DNA from: a virus
DNA: 35,455 nt
Reading direction: 5' to 3' (one strand)
IMG/VR virus record: IMGVR_UViG_3300032289_000690
Coordinates: 1 to 35,455 of that record
Shown here: in pieces, positions 15,081 to 23,727 of the stretch
Position numbering within the stretch: the stretch's first letter is position 1
Layout: each line of letters starts with the position of its first letter
The notes under the pieces: generated by a model
The model's database searches: none
What the model was told of the DNA's origin: nothing
What the model saw: the letters and a program-made list of their open reading frames with translations, nothing else
Position numbers and translations under genes: made by a program

Positions 15081-17551
15081 CCGCTAAGGTTTTCCAGTTA
15101 GATACGAAGGCTGGCGTCCAGCGCGACGGCACTACGTTTGACAAGGACTTTTACGTCGGCGGACGTTGGGTTCGTTTTCAGCGCGGCCGGCCAAGAAAGA
15201 TTGGTGGGTATGCTGTGATGTCGGACCAACTGACCGGGCCAAGCCGCGGGGTTTGGGTAAATCCGAATAACGGTTTCAACCAGATCTTCAGCGGTTACAA
15301 CAACGGCCTGCAGGCGTTGTCGGTTGACAATAATGGTGCTGGCGCTGGGGTTACCAACTACACCTTGAACAACTTTACGGCCAACGATCTCAACCTGTGG
15401 CAGTTTGACGGGTTCTATGACATCGGTGGTTCTGGGGTTGCGTCGATTTTGGCGCACCCCGGACAGAACCTTGCTCAGACTGATGCGGTAGCCAACACTC
15501 CAGTTTTGATTGGGAACATCAACGGAACAACATTATCCCAAATAGGAACTTTTTCAACGGCCAACTCTTACCTGAACGGTACGGTTGACGTCACAATATC
15601 AACAACCAATTCATTGATTGGTGCCGGGCAGACTGTTACGGGAACGGGAATTCCTTCAGGGACAACAGTTTCATCCGTTACGGCAGCCAACGGCATACTT
15701 GGTTCAGTTGCGGTAACTGGGATAGCGGGGCAGTGTTCTTGTACGAGCACGTCTGGGTTGTTCATTGGGCAGACCGTATCGGTCACCGGAACTAACACAG
15801 GGACGGCTACGGGTATCACCTCTGGCACGACCTATTACATTATTGCCACCAACTACTCGACTACGTTTACTTTATCGGCCACGTCTGGCGGTGGCGCGAT
15901 TGTGACCACGGCGGGGACAACGACTGGTTTAATATTCACGATCGGCAACTACCAGAAGGTTACGTTGTCGGCGGCGGCTACTACGAGCGGCGCATCGACG
16001 TTGACGTACAACAACAATGTATCCGTGTCGGGCGGGGTGGTTACGCTGCACCCTTACGTCTTTGTTTACGGCAACAATGGGTTGATCAAAAACTGTGCCG
16101 CGGGTAACGCGCAGGATTGGGTATCAGCGGACGCTAACGAGGTCAACGTAGCGACCGGCAAGATAGTCCAAGGGTTACCAGTACGGGGTGGTTCAAACGC
16201 GCCTTCTGGCCTGTTTTGGAGTCTTGACAGTCTAATCCGAGTGTCCTACATCGGCGGCACCGGTACTCCAATTCAATACTGGCGCTACGACATTATTTCG
16301 AGCCAATCTTCGATTTTGTCGAGTCAGTCTGCAATTGAGTACGACGGGGTGTACTACTGGTGCGGTGTTGACCGGTTTCTGTTGTACAACGGTACAGTCA
16401 AAGAAATTCCAAACACGTTCAATCAGAACTACTTTTTTGACAATCTGAACTACAACCAGCGCCAGAAGGTTTGGGTTACGAAGATTCCGCGTTATGGAGA
16501 AATCTGGTGGTTCTACCCCAGAGGCAGTGCAACCGAGTGTACGGATGCCATCATCTATAACGTGCGCGAGAACATTTGGTACGACGCTGGTGAGGCGCTA
16601 GGTGCAAGAAGGTCCGCTGGATACTTCTCGCAAGTTTTCTCGCACCCAGTGGCGGCCGGATGGGATACCAGTACGGCAACGGCTGTATTCACGCAGTCAA
16701 TGTCAACGACGAGCGCCAGTACATTCATCAATCTGTCTACGTTCAATACGCAGGTTAGGATCAATCAAATTGTGTCCGGGACAAATATTGTTTCTGGGAC
16801 GACGGTCAGTGCAATTACGGCAAGTGCGATTCAGACGTTGGGTGCAATTACGGCCGGTTCTGGGTACACTGATGGAACCTACAACAACGTACCGTTGACC
16901 GGTGGGAGCGGAGCCAACGCTAGGGCTACGATTGTGGTTAGCGGTGGTGTGGTGACTTCTGTGACCATTACCTTGAGGGGGGCAAGTTACGTTATTGGAA
17001 ACGTACTGAGCGCCTCAAACACAAATCTTGGCGGCACCGGGGCGGGATTTTCTATCCCGGTTACTGCAATCTTTGCCCAAACCATCACTTTGTCGGTGGC
17101 TGCCTCGGGTACTGGGACGCAAGATTTGACGTTTAGCACTCCTCCAAATTTAATCTCAATGTGGCAGCACGAGGTTGGGGTAGATGCAATCGCCGAGCAA
17201 AACGTGGTTGCGATTGATTCTTACTTTGAGACCAGTGATCTTGGTTGGGTTGCCGGGGGACCCCCTGAGCCTTCGATGGTTGGAGAAAATCGCTGGTTGA
17301 GATTGGAGCGTATTGAGCCTGACTTTATTCAGAGCGGTGACATGACGGTGGTTGTGACTGGCCGACCGTTTGCGCAGAGCGAGGACGTTGATTCAGATCC
17401 GTACACGTTTGGTCCAGACACTGGCAAGGTTGACATGAGAGAGCAGCGCCGGGAATTAAGGTTGCGTTTTAGGTCAAATGTTGTCGGCGGCGACTACCAA
17501 CTTGGTAAACTTCTATTGAGTGCAGCGATTGGCGATGTGAGGCCGTACTAA
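15077..17551 (+). CDS. Tail nozzle-like large virion protein with Ig/beta insertions
   Basis: The protein has 824 residues. Conserved blocks are FDKDFYVGGRWVRFQRGRPR (about 22-41), YVFVYGNNGLIKNCA, a central propeller-like part (QYWRYDIISSQSSILSSQSA, YDGVYYWCGVDRFLLYNG, YGEIWWFYPRG) and a C-terminal FIQSGDMTVVVTGRPFAQSE followed by REQRRELRLRFRSN. This pattern resembles podovirus nozzle proteins (T7 gp12 / P22 gp10 class), which close the tail tube. Two Thr/Gly/Ser-rich insertions (about 150-335 and 520-705) carry GQTVTGTGIPSGTTV-like and GSGYTDGTYNNVPLTGGSG modules. The assignment is by pattern only. Confidence 0.75.
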   Translation: MTAKVFQLDTKAGVQRDGTTFDKDFYVGGRWVRFQRGRPRKIGGYAVMSDQLTGPSRGVWVNPNNGFNQIFSGYNNGLQALSVDNNGAGAGVTNYTLNNFTANDLNLWQFDGFYDIGGSGVASILAHPGQNLAQTDAVANTPVLIGNINGTTLSQIGTFSTANSYLNGTVDVTISTTNSLIGAGQTVTGTGIPSGTTVSSVTAANGILGSVAVTGIAGQCSCTSTSGLFIGQTVSVTGTNTGTATGITSGTTYYIIATNYSTTFTLSATSGGGAIVTTAGTTTGLIFTIGNYQKVTLSAAATTSGASTLTYNNNVSVSGGVVTLHPYVFVYGNNGLIKNCAAGNAQDWVSADANEVNVATGKIVQGLPVRGGSNAPSGLFWSLDSLIRVSYIGGTGTPIQYWRYDIISSQSSILSSQSAIEYDGVYYWCGVDRFLLYNGTVKEIPNTFNQNYFFDNLNYNQRQKVWVTKIPRYGEIWWFYPRGSATECTDAIIYNVRENIWYDAGEALGARRSAGYFSQVFSHPVAAGWDTSTATAVFTQSMSTTSASTFINLSTFNTQVRINQIVSGTNIVSGTTVSAITASAIQTLGAITAGSGYTDGTYNNVPLTGGSGANARATIVVSGGVVTSVTITLRGASYVIGNVLSASNTNLGGTGAGFSIPVTAIFAQTITLSVAASGTGTQDLTFSTPPNLISMWQHEVGVDAIAEQNVVAIDSYFETSDLGWVAGGPPEPSMVGENRWLRLERIEPDFIQSGDMTVVVTGRPFAQSEDVDSDPYTFGPDTGKVDMREQRRELRLRFRSNVVGGDYQLGKLLLSAAIGDVRPY

Positions 17552-17799
17552 TGGCGCAGGCCCTTGTTTATGATCCGAGGTTTCATACCTTTGAGACTTG
17601 GGCTGCCCTGATGTGTGAACAGTACGCGGCGCAGCAATTAGAGATTCCGACTCAGTTCACGGATTGGAAGACTTGGGGCAATGGCATCAACGCCATCGAT
17701 GTGTTCGCAAACGAAGCAATTCCGCACACCGACAATTTTGACAACTGGTACGACTGGGCTGCCGCCTTACTCGGAACTGTAAACCCATCCGCAGGTTGA
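17551..17799 (+). CDS. Small acidic virion-associated protein
   Basis: The protein has 82 residues, with a TAATG-type overlap with the nozzle-like gene. It is rich in aromatic residues (Trp, Tyr, Phe): FETWAALMCEQYAAQQL, FTDWKTWGNGINAIDVFANE, NFDNWYDWAAALLG. It is predicted mostly helical. Similar short proteins follow the nozzle gene in related phages. It may be a chaperone or a minor tail component; no known motif is seen. Confidence 0.75.
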   Translation: MAQALVYDPRFHTFETWAALMCEQYAAQQLEIPTQFTDWKTWGNGINAIDVFANEAIPHTDNFDNWYDWAAALLGTVNPSAG

Positions 17800-17800
17800 C

Positions 17801-20800
17801 ATGAATAGTTTCACGACTTCGCCCGAGTTTGTCAGAAATTACTTGACCAATGTTGCTGGGATTGATGCCAGCAACATGAACGACATGGATATGCTCGCCA
17901 AGGCGGTCGAGTTAAGCGGTGGCGACCGGGGTAGGTATAGCGGTGGTGAATGGTTTGACCCTGTTGCTTACAACGCCTCTAAAAATGCGTCTACAACCAC
18001 CAATGTTCAGCCAACCGGTGGGCTTTCCCAAGTCACAATGGAACAAACCCAACCGGGAACCACCGGTGGGCTTTCTCAAATTACAGCGGCACAAACTCAA
18101 CCTGAAACCGCTGGTGGACTTTCCGCTCTCAACCAAAACTATAATCCAAATAGCTACTACAATAACTACGATTATTCATATGGTGCCCAACCAGATTATT
18201 CAGGGCAATACAACCCCTCGGGAAATGGTCAGCTTGACTATGAGGCACAATACAATCTTCAAAAAGCTGCGCAGCCTAGCTACGAAGCAAAATATAATTT
18301 AGCAGCTAACAAACAGCCTGATTATTCCAACTTTAATTCTAACAATCCTGCTTACAATCCTGCTTACAATCCTTTGGCAGAGTATTCTCAAGCAGGCAAC
18401 GCGGCTGGAACAGGAAATGCTGCTACACCCAAACAGGCGATTATAGGAAGCGGCGACCAAAAATCAGATGCCGTTGGAAAATCAACAGGAACAACCGGGG
18501 AAACTGCAGAAACCGAAAGTCAATACACAAATGTTGCGGGTTGGGATCCCGCAACTGGAAAATGGTTTAATAATTTTAAACCCGGGACTGCTGAATACGA
18601 AAGGGAAGAAAGCCGAAATAACGAATACCTTCAATACAAAGACCCAAATTCGGATCGTATTGCCATTGATTACACCATGGGAAAAAATTTGTTCCCAAAG
18701 TGGGATCCTGCGTTTTACACCGATTATAACGATTATTTGGGCAAAGCAAAAGAATATGTAGATAGGTATGTCCCCAAAGACGCAAACGGAAATTATGTAC
18801 AAACAACCAATCCCGGTGACTCAAGAACCACTCTGGAACAGATTTATGATCAACTAAAGCCCGGCGGGGGATGGGATCCTAGAGCCGATTATATTCAACA
18901 GCAATTAGGCGACTTAAATCCAGCAACAGAATCTATTGGTAAAGGCCTTGCTCAGCGAGGTCTTGGAAGTGTTACGGATATTGGCGTAAGGCAAGTTGAA
19001 CAGATAGTACCCGGAGTTTCCTACAGCGAATATACTATTCCGGATCAAACCGTTTTAGTAAACGAGTTTTATAACAAAAAAACAGGAGAACTGATTGACC
19101 CTAACTGGGTTGGTGTAATTCCAAACGGGACCGCTGGTGTTCAAGGCGGGGACGTTCGCTATGATTTGGATACGGACGAAAATGGAAATGTAACTTTTAA
19201 ACAGTCTTTCAGCGAAAAATCCGCGGGTTTCCTTTATGGAACCCCGGTCGGCGAGGCGCTGAGGTTTATTGCAAAGGTTTATCCTGTAACTGCGCCGTTT
19301 GCGTATGCTATGGATGCTGGCCGAGCGTTGGGAAAGGGCGACGCACTTGGATTTGCAATAAATGCCGTTGGAGGCATGACTTCCGGAATAGAGTCCGGCC
19401 TTTTGCCAACAACTGACGCGGCTGGAACCGTATCAACCCTTAATACTGCAAAAACGGCTCTTCAAGTAATGAAGGCCGCTGAAGACAAGGATTGGGCTTC
19501 GGTTGCGTTACTGGGGTCTGGTTTAGCTGGGACTGGTAACACTCCAATTGGAAATACAGGATTTACGGTTAGTGATGTTGGAAAGTTTGCTGCAATTGGG
19601 ATGGGTGTTGCGAATGGAAATTTTGGGGCTGCGTTTGTTGGTGCGGGTCAGTATATAAACAGCCCTAATCTTGAATTGGCTGGCAGGGCACTTCAACTTC
19701 AAAGTGCTCTTGAAAATTGGGAAAAGACCGGTCTTATTACTGGGGTTCTTGAAGCCAGTTCAAACTTTGCAAGAACGGCTTCAAAAGTAACTGGGGCAAA
19801 CGCAGTTACCGCGCCAACTACAGGTACGACCAAAGCTGATGCCGGGACGGGTGAAACAGTAGCTTCTACAACATATCCATATACGGACAACAATGGAGAT
19901 ACATGGGTAGATGCTAATACTAAGATTTCCGCAGCTACAGCGGGGCCTGATGCTGCAAGAATGGTTGCAAGTCTAACCAGTGTGTTCCAAGAAGCTGATG
20001 AAAATCCAGAGCTTGCCCAAGCGCTTACTGAAATTCAAAGAGCCTACGGGGCGGAAAACCAAGAAGCCTTTTTAGGAGCAATTCTTCCGGGTGTTGTTCG
20101 CGCAGGAAGCGCCGGCCTGTCTGTTGCAGCCCAATCTCAATTAGGCCAACGACTTATTCAAATTGCACAAGATCCAAAAACCTTAGACCGGACTATTGCT
20201 GCAGCAACATCCCTTGGGTTAAATGGTCTGGCATTGTATATGTTTGATCAAAGCATGGGGCGCGGCATATCGCAAGACGCTCGTCATCAAATGCTAATGG
20301 ATCAGTTGGCAGCAATTGACGATCCAGAGAAAAAAGAAAAAGCAAAACAAGACTACGAAGTTCTTTTTTCATTGAATCCACAAACTTTGCCAACTGTAAA
20401 TATCAGTGCATCAACAGCCGGCGGGACGACAACGACAAAAACAAAAATAGGATCTCAGAACGGCAAAAACGTCTACACAACCGCTTATGACCCGACTCCT
20501 CGTGATGATTACGGCGAGCCTCTTACATTGACGGGTGGTTTTGTTCCATTAAATCCAGATATTTATGACACAAAAACAAAATTAGACGACACAAAGCCTA
20601 CAACAACGCCGCCAGAAGACGAAGACGACACAACAGTTACAACAACGGATGTTAAACAAAAAACTCCAGAACAACTTGCAAAAGAAGTAAAATCAAAGAA
20701 TAGCTCTTCTGTTTCATCTCTTGCGAGCCAACTAATTCAAGGTGGCACCCCGGTTAGTGAAGCTGTTTCTTCTGCTGCGGCTACTCTTGGATTGACGAGT

Positions 20801-22744
20801 TCTGAGTACGATCCACCGGATTGGTCGCAGCCATCCGGTCAGGTTGGTGGGGCTGATGCAAAGAACGGAGTGCTAGGCGGTGGCACAACCGCAGGCGGCA
20901 CAACCGCCGGTGGCGATACTGGTGGCGGGGGCGGTGGTGGGGGCGGAGGCGGAGGCGGCGGTGGAACGCCATCGGGCGGCAGTCCTCCGGGTGGTAGTCC
21001 TCAGGGTGGCGGCCCCGGCGGTGGCACTCTTGGTGGTGGAAATGTTCCTAGTGGAGGGGTCCTAGGTGGAGGCAATCCGCCGGGAGATACTCCTGTAGAA
21101 AAAGTAACAAGAGACGCCGATTTTTTTATTTCTGCTGGTGATTCTCCTGCGGATGCGTGGACGAAAGCCCAAACCAAGAATGGTATTAAAGATGGGGACA
21201 TAGTTAGGCCAAATTGGGCTGTTCCCGGTGGCGGACTTCCGGGTGGTGGTTCTCCAAGTTCTAATACTAAACTTACTGATTTTGGACCTCCTTTGCCGGG
21301 TGTTGGAACAAGTGGCGCATCTGGGCTGTCGGGCACGTCTGGGGGCTCTGGTGCGCCCGGGGTATCTGGAACAAGTGGAACCTCTGGTGCTGCAGGAACT
21401 AGCGGAGCGTCTGGAAGCTCTGGCACTCCCGGGACTTCTGGAGCCGGTGGGGCATCAGGAACAAGTGGTACGTCTGGAACCAGCGGAACCTCTGGAGCTT
21501 TTGGAACGTCTGGAACATCAGGAACAAGTGGGGCGTCTGGAACCAGCGGGGCGTCTGGTGGGTCTGGAACTTCAGGAACCAGCGGAACGTCGGGGACGTC
21601 TGGAGCTAGTGGTACATCAGGGGTGTCTGGAGTTTCAGGGATTAGCGGCATTTCTGGAAAAAGCGGCACGTCAGGAGTTTCTGGCACCAGTGGAACATCC
21701 GGAACAAGTGGAACTTCTGGCGTTTCTGGGACAAGCGGCACGTCAGGAACAACCGGTACTACTGGAACGACCGGTACTACTGGGACCACGGGAACAACTG
21801 GAAAAACCGGGACCACAGGTTCTACCAGTACAAGCACTGGAACAAGTACAAGTACGTCAACGGGAACCGGAACAAGTACTTCTACGAGCACAAGCACTGG
21901 AACAAGTACTTCTACTGGAACCGGAACAAGCACATCGACGGGAACCGGGACAAGTACATCAACAGGTACTGGAACAAGCACCGGGACGGGGACTGGAACC
22001 GGCACTGGAACCGGTACTGGGACGGGGACAGGAACTGGAACTGGAACGGTCGTTCCTCCCCCTCCTCCTCCGTCTACGCCTTTTTCTGGATCACCTACAG
22101 CAGCAGCGGCTGCATCTGGGTCGCTTCCGCCTGCAGCGTTACTTCCATTGCTCAGAATTCTTGGAAAAAAAGAGCGTTTTGAAGGCCCTTTAGATAAAAT
22201 GCTGCAAGAGGCCGAGCAAATGTATCGTCAAAAAATGGACGAAGAATTTGATCAGCAGCAAACCAAAGGCACGCCAATGTCTCCTAACTCTTACTATTCA
22301 TATGGCAGCGGTGATTTGCCGAGCGTGGCGGATGTGCTTGGCTTTTCATCGGAGAACCAAGACTCTGACCAAGGATACAAAGCTGGTGGGCTGGCCACCC
22401 CGTTGTTTGCTGGCGGAGGTACGACGCGGTACGGAAAGTTCGCTGGCGGCGGGTTGAACATTGTTGAACACGCAGGTAAGCACCGAGTAGATTTTCGCAC
22501 TGGTGACGCTGTAACAGGGCCGGGGGATGGCCAAAGTGATGATATTCCGGCTATGCTTGCGGATGGTGAATTCGTGATTCCAGCGGACGTTGTATCTGCT
22601 TTAGGGAATGGATCCACAAAGGCTGGATCTGATGCGTTGTACGAGATGATGCACTCGATCCGGGCACGGGCGCGGAAGGGCCATCCGAAAAATCTTCCGC
22701 CGCCGGCAATGTCGCCGCTGGATTACATCAAACGGAGAAAGTAA
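17801..22744 (+). CDS. Giant 1647-residue virion protein with collagen-like tract
   Basis: The first 200 residues carry short repeats (GGLSQxTxxQTQP; PDYSxQYN/LDYEAQYN; NPAYNPAYNP). Residues about 470-670 hold hydrophobic Gly/Ala helices that could insert in membrane (GDALGFAINAVGGMTSGIES, FAAIGMGVANGNFGAAFVGA). Low-complexity linkers follow: 15 Gly in a row, 58 Gly-X-Y triplets (1169-1342), a Ser/Thr-Gly tract (1343-1416) and six Pro (1419-1424). The C-terminus has the phage-conserved GPGDGQSDDIPAMLADGEFV and IPADVVSALGNGS. It is encoded between nozzle and ejection genes, so it may be an ejection protein or fibre. It is not a typical tape measure protein, since it lacks long coiled coils. 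Confidence 0.85.
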   Translation: MNSFTTSPEFVRNYLTNVAGIDASNMNDMDMLAKAVELSGGDRGRYSGGEWFDPVAYNASKNASTTTNVQPTGGLSQVTMEQTQPGTTGGLSQITAAQTQPETAGGLSALNQNYNPNSYYNNYDYSYGAQPDYSGQYNPSGNGQLDYEAQYNLQKAAQPSYEAKYNLAANKQPDYSNFNSNNPAYNPAYNPLAEYSQAGNAAGTGNAATPKQAIIGSGDQKSDAVGKSTGTTGETAETESQYTNVAGWDPATGKWFNNFKPGTAEYEREESRNNEYLQYKDPNSDRIAIDYTMGKNLFPKWDPAFYTDYNDYLGKAKEYVDRYVPKDANGNYVQTTNPGDSRTTLEQIYDQLKPGGGWDPRADYIQQQLGDLNPATESIGKGLAQRGLGSVTDIGVRQVEQIVPGVSYSEYTIPDQTVLVNEFYNKKTGELIDPNWVGVIPNGTAGVQGGDVRYDLDTDENGNVTFKQSFSEKSAGFLYGTPVGEALRFIAKVYPVTAPFAYAMDAGRALGKGDALGFAINAVGGMTSGIESGLLPTTDAAGTVSTLNTAKTALQVMKAAEDKDWASVALLGSGLAGTGNTPIGNTGFTVSDVGKFAAIGMGVANGNFGAAFVGAGQYINSPNLELAGRALQLQSALENWEKTGLITGVLEASSNFARTASKVTGANAVTAPTTGTTKADAGTGETVASTTYPYTDNNGDTWVDANTKISAATAGPDAARMVASLTSVFQEADENPELAQALTEIQRAYGAENQEAFLGAILPGVVRAGSAGLSVAAQSQLGQRLIQIAQDPKTLDRTIAAATSLGLNGLALYMFDQSMGRGISQDARHQMLMDQLAAIDDPEKKEKAKQDYEVLFSLNPQTLPTVNISASTAGGTTTTKTKIGSQNGKNVYTTAYDPTPRDDYGEPLTLTGGFVPLNPDIYDTKTKLDDTKPTTTPPEDEDDTTVTTTDVKQKTPEQLAKEVKSKNSSSVSSLASQLIQGGTPVSEAVSSAAATLGLTSSEYDPPDWSQPSGQVGGADAKNGVLGGGTTAGGTTAGGDTGGGGGGGGGGGGGGGTPSGGSPPGGSPQGGGPGGGTLGGGNVPSGGVLGGGNPPGDTPVEKVTRDADFFISAGDSPADAWTKAQTKNGIKDGDIVRPNWAVPGGGLPGGGSPSSNTKLTDFGPPLPGVGTSGASGLSGTSGGSGAPGVSGTSGTSGAAGTSGASGSSGTPGTSGAGGASGTSGTSGTSGTSGAFGTSGTSGTSGASGTSGASGGSGTSGTSGTSGTSGASGTSGVSGVSGISGISGKSGTSGVSGTSGTSGTSGTSGVSGTSGTSGTTGTTGTTGTTGTTGTTGKTGTTGSTSTSTGTSTSTSTGTGTSTSTSTSTGTSTSTGTGTSTSTGTGTSTSTGTGTSTGTGTGTGTGTGTGTGTGTGTGTVVPPPPPPSTPFSGSPTAAAAASGSLPPAALLPLLRILGKKERFEGPLDKMLQEAEQMYRQKMDEEFDQQQTKGTPMSPNSYYSYGSGDLPSVADVLGFSSENQDSDQGYKAGGLATPLFAGGGTTRYGKFAGGGLNIVEHAGKHRVDFRTGDAVTGPGDGQSDDIPAMLADGEFVIPADVVSALGNGSTKAGSDALYEMMHSIRARARKGHPKNLPPPAMSPLDYIKRRK
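20921..20965 (+). repeat. Polyglycine-coding tract (15 Gly codons)
   Basis: Fifteen consecutive glycine codons (GGT/GGC/GGG/GGA mix) lie inside the 1647-residue protein. Codons are mixed, so it is not a simple trinucleotide expansion. It is followed by Gly/Ser/Pro-rich repeats (GGSPPGGSPQGGG) up to about 21090. It is probably a flexible linker. Confidence 0.9.
21305..22049 (+). repeat. Collagen-like Gly-X-Y tract and Ser/Thr-Gly tract
   Basis: 21305-21826 encodes 58 uninterrupted Gly-X-Y triplets: GTS is most common, with GAS, GVS, GIS and GTP mixed in, then a run of GTT. 21827-22048 encodes alternating S/T and G residues (TSTST, TGTGTG), followed by VV and six prolines. The triplets are real collagen periodicity, but only two of the Y positions are proline. 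The tract also gives long shadow open frames on both strands. Confidence 0.9.
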
Positions 22745-23725
22745 ATGTCATTTGCACAAGGGTCGCCGTTACCCGATGTTACGGAAAGGACGAATGTTAC
22801 TACTCCGGAGTGGTATACCAACCTAGCCACATCCCTATCCAACGCAACCCAAGGTGCTCTTGGAAGGACAGCGGCTCAGGGTGTTGCTGCGCAAGATCCG
22901 CTGCAGCAGCAGGCGTATGGTGCGACTGCCGCGGCGGCCAATGCTTACCAGCCGGGTCTGAACAACGCTACTGCTACGGCCAATCAAGCGGCGCAGGGGA
23001 TCAACTACGACCAGATTCAAAACTACATGGATCCGTACAGGAACAACGTAGTCAATGAAATGGGACGGTTGGCCAATCAGAATTTTCAGCGCAATGTTTT
23101 GCCGGGGATGGCTGGGCAGTTTGTTGGGACGGGAGGTTTAGGTAGCCAACGGTACGCCAACGCAATGGGGCAGTCTGCTGCGGACTTTCAGTCAAACCTG
23201 ACCGGTCAGCAGTATGGTGCCTTGTCTAAAGCCTACAACGATGCGGTTAATGCGGCCAGATCTCAGTCTGAATTGATGAACAACGCTGCGATTACTCAAG
23301 GCAATTTGGCCACAGCGGCACAGACAAATGCGTTGAAGGGCAATGAGGCCATGAACACGGCCGGTATGCGTCAGCAAGCGTATCAGCAGTCGTTGTTGGA
23401 TTTCCCGCTGTCTAACGCAACAAATGCTGCAAACGTGATGCGTGGCTACGCTGTGCCACAAAGCCAGACGTGGACGGGGCCGAAGGCTGGTTCTTACCAG
23501 ATGTCGCCGTTGCAGCAGATTCTTGGTGTTGGATCGTTACTTGGTTCGGCAAACTCCCAAAGCCTGTTGGGTCAAGGATTTAATAGTCTATTCTCTGGTT
23601 TGAATAGTTACTTGTCATCCAGCCCAATTGACTGGTCAAGGTTTACCGGAGGACTTGGTGTTGACACCGGTTCAACTGGAACAAATGTAACAAACCCTGA
23701 TGGCACTTCTGTTATCGAGATTTAA
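22745..23725 (+). CDS. Internal virion / ejection-type protein
   Basis: The protein has 326 residues, starts directly after the previous stop and has GGAG upstream. It is Ala/Gln/Asn-rich and helical, with PEWYTNLATSLSNATQGAL near the start, YDQIQNYMDPYRNNVVNEMG (about 98-117) and GTGGLGSQRYANAMGQS. I associate these phrases with a conserved phage structural family found downstream of neck genes, probably an internal or ejected protein. The C-terminal 80 residues are Ser/Gly-rich with SLLGSANSQSLLGQGFNSLF, possibly amphipathic. Confidence 0.75.
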   Translation: MSFAQGSPLPDVTERTNVTTPEWYTNLATSLSNATQGALGRTAAQGVAAQDPLQQQAYGATAAAANAYQPGLNNATATANQAAQGINYDQIQNYMDPYRNNVVNEMGRLANQNFQRNVLPGMAGQFVGTGGLGSQRYANAMGQSAADFQSNLTGQQYGALSKAYNDAVNAARSQSELMNNAAITQGNLATAAQTNALKGNEAMNTAGMRQQAYQQSLLDFPLSNATNAANVMRGYAVPQSQTWTGPKAGSYQMSPLQQILGVGSLLGSANSQSLLGQGFNSLFSGLNSYLSSSPIDWSRFTGGLGVDTGSTGTNVTNPDGTSVIEI

Positions 23726-23727
23726 TC

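Noticed and set aside
21305-21826. Repeats considered as a CRISPR array
   Set aside because: The repeats are codon triplets in one long reading frame with no fixed repeat/spacer alternation. The same holds for the 150-nt RCC1 units.
21001-22005. 334-codon open frame on the minus strand
   Set aside because: It is a shadow of the Gly-X-Y and Thr-Gly repeats (it reads PVPVPV and PLVPDVP repeats). The plus-strand frame has conserved ends and fits the operon.
21228-22193. 321-codon plus-strand open frame in another phase
   Set aside because: It is also produced by the repeat tract; Leu/Glu/Gln-rich pseudo-repeats with no start context.
17801-22744. 1647-residue protein as tape measure protein
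   Set aside because: Length fits, but there are no long coiled coils, no tail tube or tail-assembly chaperone genes nearby, and the neighbours are nozzle and ejection-type proteins of short-tailed phages.
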